Shown one piece after another: positions 34,477 through 44,332 of a stretch of DNA of 64,000 nt; the first letter of the stretch is position 1, and each line of letters opens with the position of its first letter. The position numbers and the translations under genes were made by a program. Below the pieces are notes generated by a model. The model had not been told where the DNA came from. It saw nothing but the letters and a program-made list of their open reading frames with translations, and made no database searches. This stretch comes from Nonomuraea candida (GTDB lineage Bacteria > Actinomycetota > Actinomycetes > Streptosporangiales > Streptosporangiaceae), in assembly GCF_000725485.1 (NCBI RefSeq), contig NZ_JOAG01000003.1:310001-374000 (forward strand), read 5' to 3'.

Positions 34477-36027
34477 GTGCGCCGACACCGACGAGATCCC
34501 CGGGAGAGCACCCCGCCAGACGACGTGTTCAAGGAGATGGTGCAGGCGGCTCGCGAGCTGCTGGCCGTACGCACCCCGCTCGACGCGGAGCTGATGGTCT
34601 CCGACATGATCGGCGCCTGGTGGGGCAGACGGGTCAGGGGCGGCGACGTCGAGCAGGTGCTCGGTGAGGGTCTGGTCGACTACGCGGCCAAGGCCGGCAC
34701 GCCGGCCTCCCTGACGCTGCTCATCTGCCTGGCCTACCTGGGCACCGCCCGCCAGGGCGCCAAGGCCGAGGGCGCGGCGCTGGCGATGATGGAGTCGGGC
34801 GTGGCCAGGCCGGGCTGGGCCGACCGGGTGGGCGCGGTCAAGCCGGCCGGCTGCTACGTCTCCCGCGACGCCTACGGCGACCAGGACACGGTGATCTGCA
34901 CCTTCGACTACCGCTGGAACGACAGCAGGCACCCCGTCGACCGGCACGCGCTGGTCATGGTGGTCGACTACAACATGAGCGGCATGGCGCGCGACGCCTG
35001 GGTCTCCTCGCAGGTCGACAAGCTGCTGGAGCAGGCCAGGGCCGAGGCGGCGGGCAACCCGCTGCTGCTGTTCGAGGAGATCCAGCCCGAGCAGGCCAGG
35101 GCGCTGCTGGAGTCGGCGATGAAGGCCACGGGCGAGCCGAAGACGCCGCCGCCGGTGAGCGACAGCTACAGCGCCTACCACGCCTTCGCGCGGGCCCGGC
35201 TCAAGGCGCTGCCCCCGGGGCGCAAGCGGCCGGCGCCGCTGCACATCGAGGCCCCGTACAGCAGGGAGCGGCGGGCCATGCTGGCGGCGGAGTTCCTGGC
35301 CTCCGACGCGGCCGAGCACCTGTCCGACCCGTCGGCGGCCTCCCGCTGCGCCGACCACATCATCGACTACGGGTGCGAGCAGGACTTCAACCGGCCGCTG
35401 CGCATCAGCCCGACCAAGTGCGAGACGTTCCTGCTCGACTGGCTGCCGCGCAAGGTGATGCTGAGCGTGGCCGAGCAGGAGGCGATGCCGCACGTGCTGT
35501 CGGCGTGGGTGCGCTTCGCGGCCCGCCGCACCGGGCTGCCCGAGCAGGGGCTCAAGGCCACGCTCGACGCGGTGTGGGAGGCGATCGGGAAGTTCCCCGA
35601 GGCCTACCGCGACCCGACCTCGTTCGGGCTCGACCGGCCGCTGCTGGAGCGGCTGCTGCCCGACGGCGACCTGTCGGCGCTGGCCAGGCGGGCCTTCGCC
35701 TTCCCCTATCTGCAGGGCACGCACAACGGGATCGAGCTCGACCGGCTCAACCCGGCCGACCCCGCCGACCGGCGCACGTTGCTCGAGATCGACCACGGCG
35801 GCGCGATCGACCAGGAGCACCTGGCCTGGCACGAGGAGATCGCGACGAGGCTGTGGGACGGCGATCCGCCGCAGCTCTGGGAGGCCGCGCAGCGCCTGCT
35901 CGACCTGGGGCACGACCGTCACGACGTGCTGCACGTGCTGATCGAGATCGCCGAGCGGATCGGCGGCGATCCCGAGGAGCTGGCGGCGGCGCTCGACGAC
36001 ATCGCCGACATTCCCGACGAGTTCTAG
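34477..36027 (+). CDS. Large conserved-looking protein of unknown function
   Basis: A 516-residue cytoplasmic protein I cannot name. The N-terminal about 200 residues look like a helical domain followed by a beta-rich segment (DQDTVICTFDYRWNDSRHPV, DRHALVMVVDYNMSG). The middle is Arg-rich (ALPPGRKRPAPLHIEAPYSR, with a conserved-looking CADHIIDYGCEQDF). The C-terminus has EEIATRLWDGDPPQLWEAA and LGHDRHDVLHVLIEIAERIG, which recalls DUF1841-type helical modules. No catalytic motif or membrane segment is seen. The GTG at 34477 follows a purine-rich GAGAGAGTGAGG. Codon bias is strong throughout. It precedes the pxp operon by 87 bp, which may or may not be functional linkage. Confidence 0.8.
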   Translation: MRRHRRDPRESTPPDDVFKEMVQAARELLAVRTPLDAELMVSDMIGAWWGRRVRGGDVEQVLGEGLVDYAAKAGTPASLTLLICLAYLGTARQGAKAEGAALAMMESGVARPGWADRVGAVKPAGCYVSRDAYGDQDTVICTFDYRWNDSRHPVDRHALVMVVDYNMSGMARDAWVSSQVDKLLEQARAEAAGNPLLLFEEIQPEQARALLESAMKATGEPKTPPPVSDSYSAYHAFARARLKALPPGRKRPAPLHIEAPYSRERRAMLAAEFLASDAAEHLSDPSAASRCADHIIDYGCEQDFNRPLRISPTKCETFLLDWLPRKVMLSVAEQEAMPHVLSAWVRFAARRTGLPEQGLKATLDAVWEAIGKFPEAYRDPTSFGLDRPLLERLLPDGDLSALARRAFAFPYLQGTHNGIELDRLNPADPADRRTLLEIDHGGAIDQEHLAWHEEIATRLWDGDPPQLWEAAQRLLDLGHDRHDVLHVLIEIAERIGGDPEELAAALDDIADIPDEF

Positions 36028-36114
36028 CCACGGGCCGCCCTGGAGCCCCGGCCGGCAGGGCCACGCAGCCGTTATTCGTCGCGCCGGGGCGGCCGCAACC
36101 GCCATGATGGTGCC

Positions 36115-36870
36115 ATGGCGATCGACCTCAACGCGGACCTCGGCGAGGGTTTCGGCATCTGGCGGCTCGGCGACGACCTCGCCCTGCTCGACATCGTCAC
36201 CAGCGCCAACGTGGCCTGCGGGTTCCACGCGGGCGACCCGGTGACGATCAGGCGCACGTGCGCGGCGGCCGTCGACCGCGGCGTGACGATCGGGGCCCAG
36301 GTGTCCTACCGCGACCTGGCCCACTTCGGGCGCAGGGAGATGGACGTCGAGCCGGAGGAGCTGTGCGCCGAGGTGCTCTACCAGCTCGCGGCCGTCGACG
36401 GCATCGCCAGGGCGATGGGCGGGCGGGTGTCCTACGTCAAGCCGCACGGCGCGCTCTACAACCGGATCTGCCGCGACGAGGCGCAGGCGGCGGCCGTGAT
36501 CGACGCGGTGGCCGACTACGACCCCGCGCTGCCGGTGCTCACGCTGCCGGGCTCGGTGGTGCACAAGGTGGCGGCGGCGGAGGGGGTGCCGACGGTGAGC
36601 GAGGCGTTCGCCGACCGGGCCTACACGCCGGCGGGCACGCTGGTGCCGCGCCGCGAGCCGGGCGCGGTCATCCACGACCCCGCCGTGGTGTCCGCGCGGG
36701 CGCGCCAGATGGCCGTGGACGGCTCTGTGACGGCCGCTGACGGCAGTTCCGTGCCGATTTCCGCCCGTTCCATCTGCGTGCACGGCGACACCCCTGACGC
36801 GGTCGGTCTGGCGCGCGGGGTGCGCGACACGCTGCTGGCGGCCGGAGTGGTCCTCCAGGCGTTCGCGTGA
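36115..36870 (+). CDS. pxpA: 5-oxoprolinase subunit PxpA (LamB/YcsF family)
   Basis: A 251-residue protein with the family opening IDLNADLGEGFGIW and the segments VACGFHAGDPVTIRRT and VSYVKPHGALYN, the latter near the presumed active site. PxpA hydrolyses phosphorylated 5-oxoproline to glutamate together with PxpBC, removing the spontaneous pyroglutamate formed from glutamine and glutamate. Its stop overlaps the pxpB GTG by 4 nt, so the three genes are one operon in the order A-B-C. Highly confident. Confidence 0.95.
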   Translation: MAIDLNADLGEGFGIWRLGDDLALLDIVTSANVACGFHAGDPVTIRRTCAAAVDRGVTIGAQVSYRDLAHFGRREMDVEPEELCAEVLYQLAAVDGIARAMGGRVSYVKPHGALYNRICRDEAQAAAVIDAVADYDPALPVLTLPGSVVHKVAAAEGVPTVSEAFADRAYTPAGTLVPRREPGAVIHDPAVVSARARQMAVDGSVTAADGSSVPISARSICVHGDTPDAVGLARGVRDTLLAAGVVLQAFA

Positions 36871-37484
36871 TCAGGACGGCGGGAGAGCACGGGCTGCTCG
36901 TGGAGACCGGCTCGCTGGAGCTGTCGCACCGGCTGGACGCGGCGCTGCGGGCGCGCCGGCCCGAGGGGGTCGTGGAGATCGTGCCGGGGCCGGAGACGGT
37001 GCTGGTGGTGGCTCCGGGGGCGGATCGGGGCCGGTTGCGGGCCCGGCTGGAGGAGGCGGTGCTGCGGGAGCGCGACCGGGCCGCGGCGGGGGCGGACGAC
37101 GACCGTCCCGTGGTGACGATTCCCGTGGTCTATGACGGAGCCGATCTCGATTCCGTGGCGGAGCTGGCGGGGATCTCCGTGGCGGAGGTGGTCGCGCGGC
37201 ACTGCGGGCGGGAGCTGGTGGTGGGGTGGCTGGGGTTCGCCCCCGGGTTCGCCTATCTCACCGGGCTGGATCCGGTGCTGGAGCTGCCCCGGCTGGACAC
37301 GCCGCGCACGTCGGTGCCGGCGGGGTCGGTGGCGGTGGCGGGGCCCTACTCCGCGGTCTACCCGGCGGCCTCGCCCGGCGGATGGCGGCTGATCGGGCGC
37401 ACGGCGATGCGGGTGTGGGACGTGGCGGGCGACCCGCCCGCGCTGTTCCGGCCGGGGATGCGCGTGCGGTTCGAGGCGGCATGA
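36867..37484 (+). CDS. pxpB: 5-oxoprolinase subunit PxpB (KipI-like)
   Basis: A 205-residue protein with the PxpB/KipI pattern: IRTAGEHGLLVETGSLELSH at the N-terminus, VVTIPVVYDGADLDSVAELA and GWLGFAPGFAYLTGLDP in the middle, and GSVAVAGPYSAVYPAASPGG near the C-terminus. It forms the ATP-dependent oxoproline kinase complex with PxpC. GTG 36867 overlaps the pxpA stop, and its own stop overlaps the pxpC ATG, indicating tight translational coupling. Confidence 0.93.
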   Translation: MIRTAGEHGLLVETGSLELSHRLDAALRARRPEGVVEIVPGPETVLVVAPGADRGRLRARLEEAVLRERDRAAAGADDDRPVVTIPVVYDGADLDSVAELAGISVAEVVARHCGRELVVGWLGFAPGFAYLTGLDPVLELPRLDTPRTSVPAGSVAVAGPYSAVYPAASPGGWRLIGRTAMRVWDVAGDPPALFRPGMRVRFEAA

Positions 37485-38314
37485 TCGAGGTGCTCGCGCC
37501 GGGGCCGTACGCGTCGGTCCAGGACCTGGGCAGGCCCGGCTACGCCCACCTGGGGGTGCCCCGGTCCGGAGCGGCCGACGCGCCGAGCCTGCGGCTGGCC
37601 AACCGGCTGGTCGGCAACGCCGAGACGCTGGCGGGCATCGAGCTGACGCTCGGGCGGGCGCGGCTGCGCTTCCTCGACGCGGCGTGGGTGGCGCTGGCGG
37701 GGGCGCCGCTGGCGGGCGCGGACATGGGGGCGCCGTTCCGGGTGCCGGCGGGCGGTGAGCTGCGGCTGGGCGCGCCCGTGTGGGGGCTGCGCACCTACCT
37801 GGCCGTGCGCGGCGGGATCGCGGTCGAGCCGGTGCTCGGCAGCAGGTCCACCGACTCGCTGTCGGGCCTGGGGCCCGAGCCGCTGCGGGCGGGCGCGCTG
37901 CTGCCGGTCGGCCCGCCGGAGGGCGAGATCTCCGTCGACCTGGCGCCGCCGCCCCCGCCGCGCGCGGCCGTGCTGCGCGTGCTGCCGGGGCCGCGTGACG
38001 ACTGGTTCGTGCCGGAGGCGCCGGCGGAGCTGTGCGGGCGGCCGTACACCGTGACGCCCGACAGCAACCGCGTCGGCGTGCGCCTGCGGGGGCCCGGGCT
38101 GGCCCGGGCCAAGGAGGGCGAGCTGCCCAGCGAGGGCATGGTCGCCGGGGCGGTGCAGGTGCCGCCGAGCGGGCAGCCCATCGTCTTCCTCGCCGACCAT
38201 CCCCCGACCGGCGGCTACCCGGTGATCGCCGTGGTGCGGGAGGCGGATCTGCCGGTCGTCGCGCAGCTCAGGCCGGGCGACGAGGTACGGTTCACCGCCC
38301 GGCCCGCGATCTGA
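37481..38314 (+). CDS. pxpC: 5-oxoprolinase subunit PxpC (KipA-like, biotin-dependent carboxyltransferase family)
   Basis: A 277-residue protein beginning [20 protein letters not shown], with the family segment [20 protein letters not shown] and a C-terminal [20 protein letters not shown]. It completes the 5-oxoprolinase kinase with PxpB. The ATG overlaps the pxpB stop (ATGA). It ends only 7 bp from the convergent PhzF-like gene, with no strong hairpin in that gap, so antisense read-through is possible. Confidence 0.93.
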   Translation: MIEVLAPGPYASVQDLGRPGYAHLGVPRSGAADAPSLRLANRLVGNAETLAGIELTLGRARLRFLDAAWVALAGAPLAGADMGAPFRVPAGGELRLGAPVWGLRTYLAVRGGIAVEPVLGSRSTDSLSGLGPEPLRAGALLPVGPPEGEISVDLAPPPPPRAAVLRVLPGPRDDWFVPEAPAELCGRPYTVTPDSNRVGVRLRGPGLARAKEGELPSEGMVAGAVQVPPSGQPIVFLADHPPTGGYPVIAVVREADLPVVAQLRPGDEVRFTARPAI

Positions 38315-38321
38315 CCTCGCC

Positions 38322-39152
38322 TCACAGCTCGACCCGGCCGGTGACGCAGGTGATCACGTTTCCGCCGGCCCAGACGTCCTCCCCGGAGCCGAGGGAGACG
38401 TGCACGCGGCCCTCCCGGCCGAGCACGGTGCCCTGCGCGGCCACGTACGGGGCCCGGGCGCGGCCCGTGCGCAGCAGCCACTGGGCCAGCGCGGCGTTGA
38501 GGCTGCCCGTGACGGGGTCCTCCACGGTGGCGCTCTGGGAGGGGAAGAACGCCCGCACCTCGAACGCGCACGGCGCCCCCTCCGGGTACGGCCCCGCCAC
38601 GCCCACGTCGTGCGGCACCGTCCCGGGGCGCAGTGCGAGCACCGCCTCGGCGTCGGCCAGCAGCAGCCCGACCCAGCCGGGGCCGTTGTCGGCCCACTCG
38701 GCGTCCACGACGTCCTCCCGCGTGATCCCGAGCGAGGCGACGATCCGGTCCAGGAGCTCCTCCTCCACCGGGCCGGAGCGGATCAGGGGCGGCGCCTCGA
38801 AGGCCAGGCCGTCGTCCGTGGCGGCGACGCGTACCAGGCCGGCCCCGCATTCCTGGACGATGAGGCCCGGCGTGCGCGGCTCGCCCCCGGACTCCAGCCA
38901 GGCGTGGCAGGAGCCCAGCGTGGGGTGCCCGGCGAAGGGCAGCTCGGCGTCGGGGGTGAAGATCCGTACGCGGTAGTCGGCCTCGGGCGTGGTGGGCGGC
39001 AGCAGGAAGGTGGTCTCGGACAGGTTCGTCCACCTGGCGAAGCGCTGCATCTCCGCCGTGTCCAGCCCGTCGCCGTCCACCACCACGGCGAGCGGGTTGC
39101 CCCGGTAGGGGGCCGCGGCGAACACGTCGACCTGGGTGAATCTGCGCAACAT
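38322..39152 (-). CDS. PhzF-family isomerase/epimerase-like protein
   Basis: A 276-residue diaminopimelate-epimerase-fold protein. [20 protein letters not shown] is the family N-terminus, SETTFLLPP carries the catalytic-Glu region, and [13 protein letters not shown] and [17 protein letters not shown] complete the two-domain signature. The name comes from phenazine biosynthesis, but isolated copies such as this usually have unknown substrates; no phenazine genes are present. The ATG at 39152 is chosen over the artefactual longer frame that runs antisense through the transhydrogenase gene. Confidence 0.9.
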   Translation of the reverse strand: MLRRFTQVDVFAAAPYRGNPLAVVVDGDGLDTAEMQRFARWTNLSETTFLLPPTTPEADYRVRIFTPDAELPFAGHPTLGSCHAWLESGGEPRTPGLIVQECGAGLVRVAATDDGLAFEAPPLIRSGPVEEELLDRIVASLGITREDVVDAEWADNGPGWVGLLLADAEAVLALRPGTVPHDVGVAGPYPEGAPCAFEVRAFFPSQSATVEDPVTGSLNAALAQWLLRTGRARAPYVAAQGTVLGREGRVHVSLGSGEDVWAGGNVITCVTGRVEL

Positions 39153-39212
39153 AGCTGCGAGTCTCCCAGACGGGTCTTTCCCGGTGCGGACGCCGCCCCC
39201 AGACTGGACGGT

Positions 39213-40616
39213 GTGGCGGACTTTGACGTGGTGGTCCTGGGCTCCGGACCCGGTGGGCAGAAGGCCGCGATCGCGGCGGCGAAACTCGGCAGGCGCGTCG
39301 CCCTGGTCGAGAAACGGAACATGATCGGCGGCGTCTGCATCAACACGGGCACGATCCCCTCCAAGACCCTGCGCGAGGCCGTCCTCTACCTCACGGGCCT
39401 CAACCAGCGCGAGCTGTACGGCGCCAGCTACCGCGTCAAGGACGAGATCACGGTCGCCGACCTCGGGATGCGCACCCAGCACGTGATCGGCCGCGAGATC
39501 CAGGTGATCCGCAGCCAGCTCGCCCGCAACCGCGTGACGGTGCTGCTGGGCACCGGCCGGTTCCTGGACGAGCACACGATCGGGATCACCGGCGAGGAGG
39601 AGAGGAAGGTCACCGCCGAGAAGATCGTGATCGCCACGGGCACCTCCCCGGCCCGGCCCGGCAGCGTCGAGTTCGACGACCGGACGGTGATCGACTCCGA
39701 CGCCATCCTGCACCTCGACCGGATCCCCGAGACGATGGTCGTGGTGGGCGCGGGGGTGATCGGCATCGAGTACGCCTCCATGTTCGCCGCGCTCGGCACC
39801 AAGGTGACGGTGGTCGAGCGGCGCGAGCGCATGCTGGAGTTCTGCGACCTGGAGATCGTCGAGGCGCTCAAGTACCACCTGCGCGACCTGGCGGTGACCT
39901 TCCGGTTCGGCGAGAGCGTGGCGGCCGTCGAGCGCCGCCCGCGCGGCGCGCTGACCCTGCTGGAGAGCGGCAAGAAGATCCCCGCCGACTGCGTCATGTA
40001 CTCCGCGGGCCGCCACGGCAAGACCGCCGAGCTGTGCCTGGAGGCCGCCGGCCTGGCCGCCGACGACCGGGGGCGGATCAAGGTGGACGAGAACTACGCC
40101 ACCGAGGTGCCGCACATCTACGCCGTGGGCGACGTGATCGGCTTCCCCGCGCTCGCGGCCACGTCGATGGAGCAGGGGCGGCTGGCCGCCCAGCACGCGT
40201 GCGGCGAGCCGGCCGGCGACCTGAACGAGCTGCCGCCCATCGGCATCTACACCATCCCCGAGATCAGCTTCGTCGGGAAGTCGGAGGACGAGCTGACCCG
40301 GGAGAAGGTGCCGTTCGAGGTGGGCGTCTCGCGCTACCGGGAGCTGGCCAGGGGGCAGATCATCGGCGACTCGTACGGGATGCTCAAGCTGCTGGTCTCC
40401 TCCGAGGACCGGCGGCTGCTGGGCGTGCACGTGTTCGGCACCCAGGCCACCGAGCTGGTGCACATCGGGCAGACGGTCATGGGGTGCGGGGGGACGGTCG
40501 ACTACCTGGTCAACGCGGTGTTCAACTATCCGACGCTGGCGGAGTCGTACAAGGTGGCGGCGCTGGACGCGACGAACAAGATGCGGACGGTGGCCCGGCT
40601 CACCGCGGAGATGTGA
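39213..40616 (+). CDS. sthA: Soluble pyridine nucleotide transhydrogenase (SthA)
   Basis: A 467-residue flavoprotein that moves hydride between NADPH and NAD+. The FAD motif is [20 protein letters not shown] and the NAD(P) motif is [32 protein letters not shown] is the second FAD contact. The redox Cys pair of glutathione or lipoamide reductases is broken: [14 protein letters not shown] has one Cys and a Thr in place of the second, as in SthA. Length matches E. coli SthA (466). I chose GTG 39213. It is divergent from the PhzF-like gene. Confidence 0.93.
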   Translation: MADFDVVVLGSGPGGQKAAIAAAKLGRRVALVEKRNMIGGVCINTGTIPSKTLREAVLYLTGLNQRELYGASYRVKDEITVADLGMRTQHVIGREIQVIRSQLARNRVTVLLGTGRFLDEHTIGITGEEERKVTAEKIVIATGTSPARPGSVEFDDRTVIDSDAILHLDRIPETMVVVGAGVIGIEYASMFAALGTKVTVVERRERMLEFCDLEIVEALKYHLRDLAVTFRFGESVAAVERRPRGALTLLESGKKIPADCVMYSAGRHGKTAELCLEAAGLAADDRGRIKVDENYATEVPHIYAVGDVIGFPALAATSMEQGRLAAQHACGEPAGDLNELPPIGIYTIPEISFVGKSEDELTREKVPFEVGVSRYRELARGQIIGDSYGMLKLLVSSEDRRLLGVHVFGTQATELVHIGQTVMGCGGTVDYLVNAVFNYPTLAESYKVAALDATNKMRTVARLTAEM

Positions 40617-40700
40617 GCCGGGCCCCGCCCGTCACGACAGGGTCCACTTCTGGTCGGCGCCGCCATGCGGACTCCGCGCTCGGCCGTGCCGCCAGGATGT

Positions 40701-41246
40701 TCAGCGGGCGAAGCTGATCTCCACCCTGCGGTTCTTGGCCCGGCCCTGGGGATTGTCGCCCCCGTCGGGCAGCGCGTTGGGCGCGACCGGGTCGGCCTCG
40801 CCGTGGCCGGCGACGGTGAACGTGACGCCGGTGACGAGCTTGCCCAGCGCGGTGTGCACGGCCCGCGCCCGCCGCTGCGACAGCTCCAGGTTGTAGGAGT
40901 CGGAGCCCTTGTCGTCGGTGTAGCCGTCGATCCTGACCTCCTTGCCCGCCGCCTCCGCCTTCAGCGCCTCGGCCGCCTGACGGAGCCGGCTCTCGGCCTT
41001 GCCGGTCAGCGTGGCCTTGTCGAAGGCGAACAGCACGTCGGCGGCGAAGGTGATCGTGCGCTGCCTGCCGCTCGTCTCGTTGGTGACCGACTCGTCGAGG
41101 CTGGCGATGCGCTCGCCGATGTCCAGCACCTTGCCGGTGATGTCGACGACCGGCGCGGTGACCGGCGTCTGTCCCTCCAGCGGTGGCTGGGTCGGCGTCG
41201 CCGCGAGCAGCCCGGCCAGCGCCGCCGCGCTAAGAGATCGGTACAT
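40701..41246 (-). CDS. OmpA-family (peptidoglycan-binding) protein
   Basis: A 181-residue protein. After an N-terminal hydrophobic segment (MYRSLSAAALAGLLAATP), consistent with a signal peptide, and a linker, the OmpA_C domain spans about residues 65-181. It includes ITFAADVLFAFDKATLTGKA, VRIDGYTDDKGSDSYNLELS and GRAKNRRVEISF. The domain binds diaminopimelate-type peptidoglycan, so the protein is probably a wall-associated exported factor. Its ATG lies 17 nt inside the upstream lipoprotein gene (other frame), so the two are a coupled pair. Confidence 0.88.
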   Translation of the reverse strand: MYRSLSAAALAGLLAATPTQPPLEGQTPVTAPVVDITGKVLDIGERIASLDESVTNETSGRQRTITFAADVLFAFDKATLTGKAESRLRQAAEALKAEAAGKEVRIDGYTDDKGSDSYNLELSQRRARAVHTALGKLVTGVTFTVAGHGEADPVAPNALPDGGDNPQGRAKNRRVEISFAR

Positions 41247-41820
41247 CGGCCAGCGTCCCCACGTTCGGGATGTGCACGTCCACGGAGGTGACGTCGGCCG
41301 GCGGGGCGGCGAACGTGGCCGAGAACACCGCGGTGTCGTCCTGCTTCAGGAACAGCGACTCGATGCGGCTGCACACGCACTTGCCCTCGCTGTCCAGGGC
41401 CACGAGGTGCTTCTTGGCGTTCTTGACGTCCACCAGGAAGACGCCGTCGACGGTGGGGTTCTGCGAGGGCACCGCGGCGAAGGCGTTGTGCACCTGCCAG
41501 CCGAGACCGCCGCCCTCCTTGGTCACCGTGGCGGTGAAGGTGAGGTTGACGAAGCGTTCCCTGCGGACGAGCTGGGTGACGTCGATCCGGAACCCGTGGC
41601 CGTCGAGGGTGCCCTTCCTGCCGGCCAGCACCTTGTCCGGCGGGAGGGTGGACGACGGCGCGGCGCTCGGCGGGGCGCTGGTCGCCGGTGCGGTCGCCGA
41701 CTTGGCGACCGGTTGCGACTGGGACGGGGCCTCCCGGGGAGACGGGGCCGGCCCGGGGAGCTGGCACCCCGCGGCCAACGCGGCGAGGATCACGAGAGTC
41801 AGAGCCTTCGTCAGCGTCAT
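41230..41820 (-). CDS. Lipoprotein of unknown function paired with OmpA-like protein
   Basis: A 196-residue protein with a clear type II signal peptide: MTLTKALTLVILAALAAGC, lipobox LAAGC. A Pro/Ser/Ala-rich linker (about residues 22-58) leads to a beta-rich domain (GFRIDVTQLVRRERFVNLTF, VDGVFLVDVKNAKKHLV) with CVC in the middle. It is anchored to the membrane outer face. The 17-nt overlap with the OmpA-like gene suggests the two act together at the envelope. I do not recognise the soluble domain. Confidence 0.82.
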   Translation of the reverse strand: MTLTKALTLVILAALAAGCQLPGPAPSPREAPSQSQPVAKSATAPATSAPPSAAPSSTLPPDKVLAGRKGTLDGHGFRIDVTQLVRRERFVNLTFTATVTKEGGGLGWQVHNAFAAVPSQNPTVDGVFLVDVKNAKKHLVALDSEGKCVCSRIESLFLKQDDTAVFSATFAAPPADVTSVDVHIPNVGTLADVPIS

Positions 41821-41899
41821 GGGTCGTGGAGTGTAGCCGCGTATCGGGACAACTTCCGCTGATCCCGCGAATCAAGCGCTCAGCGTCAATCGGCCGGAG

Positions 41900-42606
41900 T
41901 CAGTCGGCGCTCGTGCGGCGGGTCCTGGCCGCCGGCTTCTTGCGCCCCGCCACCAGGGTGTCCCCCGGCGAGGGTGCCGGCTTCCCGCCGCGGCCCGGCT
42001 CCCCCGCCTGCTCGCGGACCCGCGGATGCGGGGCGGTGTCCTCGATGCTCTCCGCGCTCTCCCCGCTCTCTGCCTTCCCGCCGTCGCCGGAGTCCGCGGG
42101 GGCGACGGGGGTGACAGGAGTGACGGGGGTGGCGGGCGCGCCGGGGCTTGCGGCCGGGCCCGAGTCGGCGGGGTGCGGCGGGTCGGCGGGGTGCGGCGGG
42201 TCGGCGGGGCGGGCCGGTGCGGGGCGGGCCGGCGCCTCCGGGTCCCCAGCAGCAGGGAGGCGGCGGCGAGCAGGACGAGCTCGTTGACGGTGATGGGGTT
42301 GAGCGGCGGCGCCACCAGGAAGACCGCCAGCGCCTCGGCGAACAGCACGAGGCCGGTCACGGAGACCGCGAGCCCGGCGATGAGCAGCGCGCCGCCGATG
42401 AGCTCGGCGAGCATGGTGACCGTGGCCCAGGCGCCGGGCGCGGGCGCGCCCTGCGCCAGGAACTTCGCCCCCGTGGTGATCAGTCCGTCTTCCAGCTTGG
42501 CCCAGCCGTTGGCGAAGAAGATACCGCCCACCCCGAGGCGGGCGACTAAAGCGGCAAGATCACGCAGGACCTGTTTCACGGTAAATGTCTGCCCTGATCG
42601 GGACAT
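41900..42606 (-). pseudogene. DoxX-family membrane protein with a one-base frameshift in its tail
   Basis: From the ATG at 42606 (GAGGTG upstream), codons encode a DoxX protein: VARLGVGGIFFANGWAKLED, TVTMLAELIGGALLIAGLAV and VNELVLLAAASLLLG. At the C4 run 42244-42247 (G4 on the coding strand) the frame becomes implausible (TRRRRPAPHRPAPP). The adjacent frame continues with strong G/C third positions into a Pro/Asp-rich tail ending GDTLVAGRKKPAARTRRTS then Ala-Asp and TGA at 41900-41902. One missing G would restore a fusion. Sequencing error or real mutation cannot be told apart. It lies 8 bp after the DHA2 exporter stop, in one operon. The membrane core is intact. Confidence 0.72.
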
Positions 42607-42614
42607 GGCACACC

Positions 42615-44144
42615 TCAATCACGGCTGAGCAGCACGGCCACGGCGACCGCGGTCAGGCCGAGCAGGACGACGCTCACGACGACGGTCGTGTGCAGGGCGT
42701 TGACGAAGGCCCATCGGGCGGCGTCGAGCAGCGCGCCGCCCGCGCCGCCGCCCACCTCGTCGGCCACGTGCGCGGCGGCGGCCAGCGACTGCCTGGCCTG
42801 GTCCATGCCGCCCGCCGGCACGCCGGGCACGGCGGGCAGGCCGGGCGCGTAGACGATCGTGGTGATCGTGCCGAGCACGGCCACGCCCAGCCCGGCGCCC
42901 AGCTCGTACGCGGTCTCCTCGATGGCCGCGGCCCCGCCCGCCTGGGACTCGGGGGCGGCCGACATGATCGTGTCGGAGGCGGCCAGCAGCGCGACCTGCA
43001 CCCCGAACCCGATGCCCACGAAGCACACCGCCAGCATCACCGGGTGTCCCTCGACGCCCCAGGTCAGCGTGGGGGTCAGGGCGAGCGCGACGAGCCCGAG
43101 GCCGCCGCTCATCGTGGCCCGCATGCCGATCCTGGGCAGGATGTGGGCGGCCGCCAGCCCGCCGACGATGGCGGAGACGACCAGGGGCAGCATGCGCAGC
43201 GCCGCGCGCACGGGGCTGTCGCCGAGCACGAGCTGCAGGTACTGGGCGAGCATGAGCTGCAGCCCCACCAGCGCGAACACGCCGAGCAGCACGCCGACGA
43301 CCCCGGTGGTGAACTCGCGCCGGCGGAAGAGCCCGATCTGGAGGAACGGCGTGCGCAGCCGGGGCTGCCGCCGGACGAACAGCACCAGCAGCGCCACCCC
43401 GCCCAGGAACGTCGCGATCGACGCCCACAGCGGCATCAGGCTGCCCGAGCCCGCCTCCTTCAGCCCGAACGCCACCGCCAGGATGCCGGCCACCGACAAC
43501 ACCGCGCTGGCGGCGTCCCACGGGCGGTCGCGGCGCCCGCGCGACTCCGGCAGCAGCCGCCGGGCGGCGGGCAGCAGCACCAGCAGGATCGGCACGTTGA
43601 CGAGGAACACCGCGCCCCACCACCAGCCGACGAGCACGCCGCCGACGAGCGGCCCGACGGCCGCGCCGGCCGCCGCGACCGCGCTCCAGACGCCCAGCGC
43701 GACGGCCCGCTCGCGCCTGTCGGTGAAGACCTGGCGGATGAGCGAGAGCGTGGCCGGCATGATCATCGCGCCGCCCACGCCGAGCAGCGCCCTGGCCAGG
43801 ATCAGGGTCAGCGGGGTCGGGGCGAACGCCGCCCCGGCCGAGGCCAGGCCGAACAGCACGAAGCCCCACAGGACCAGCCGTTTGCGGCCGTACCTGTCGC
43901 CGAGGGCGCCGAACATGATCAGCAGCGGCGCGACCACCAGCGAGTAGATGTCGATGATCCACAGCAGTTGCACCGCGGAGGGTTCGAGCGCGGCCGTGAG
44001 CGCGGGCACCGCGATGTGCAGGACGGTGGCGTCGACCGTGATCAGCAGCAGGCTCAGGCAGAGCAGCACGAGAATGTGCCAGCGGTGGTGCCGGGGGTCC
44101 CGGTCGGCGGTGCGTACGAGGGGCGCGGCCTGCGTGACGGTCAT
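42615..44144 (-). CDS. DHA2-family MFS exporter (EmrB/QacA type)
   Basis: A 509-residue drug:H+ antiporter-like transporter with about 14 membrane helices. Motif A is GALGDRYGRKRLVLWG, the motif C-like stretch is AAAGAAVGPLVGGVLVGW, and DATVLHIAVPAL in helix 1 is typical of DHA2 members. It probably exports a hydrophobic or cationic compound. The start is ATG 44144. The downstream DoxX gene shares the operon. An imperfect palindrome about 190 bp upstream resembles TetR-type operators, but no regulator gene is nearby. Confidence 0.92.
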   Translation of the reverse strand: MTVTQAAPLVRTADRDPRHHRWHILVLLCLSLLLITVDATVLHIAVPALTAALEPSAVQLLWIIDIYSLVVAPLLIMFGALGDRYGRKRLVLWGFVLFGLASAGAAFAPTPLTLILARALLGVGGAMIMPATLSLIRQVFTDRRERAVALGVWSAVAAAGAAVGPLVGGVLVGWWWGAVFLVNVPILLVLLPAARRLLPESRGRRDRPWDAASAVLSVAGILAVAFGLKEAGSGSLMPLWASIATFLGGVALLVLFVRRQPRLRTPFLQIGLFRRREFTTGVVGVLLGVFALVGLQLMLAQYLQLVLGDSPVRAALRMLPLVVSAIVGGLAAAHILPRIGMRATMSGGLGLVALALTPTLTWGVEGHPVMLAVCFVGIGFGVQVALLAASDTIMSAAPESQAGGAAAIEETAYELGAGLGVAVLGTITTIVYAPGLPAVPGVPAGGMDQARQSLAAAAHVADEVGGGAGGALLDAARWAFVNALHTTVVVSVVLLGLTAVAVAVLLSRD

Positions 44145-44332
44145 GGGCCTCCTTGCAGGCCGATCCGTTCCACAGGGCCCGCGTGCTTGCTAGAGACAGG
44201 CGGCGGAGGCGCGGCGCGGCGCTCGAATGCCTCCCGAGCTGGGCCGCCCGGCTCCGGCGCTCCGGCTTGCGTGGCAGCTTAGGCCATGCCAGGGACTTGT
44301 CATAGCGGTATCGGTTGATCCACGGTCACCGC

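Noticed and set aside
36115..38314. Biotin-dependent urea or allophanate pathway
   Set aside because: The PxpA-type YcsF gene plus PxpB/PxpC order is the 5-oxoprolinase set; no urea carboxylase is present.
38322..40463. 713-codon version of the PhzF-like gene
   Set aside because: The extension is antisense to the transhydrogenase gene; the family start is at 39152.
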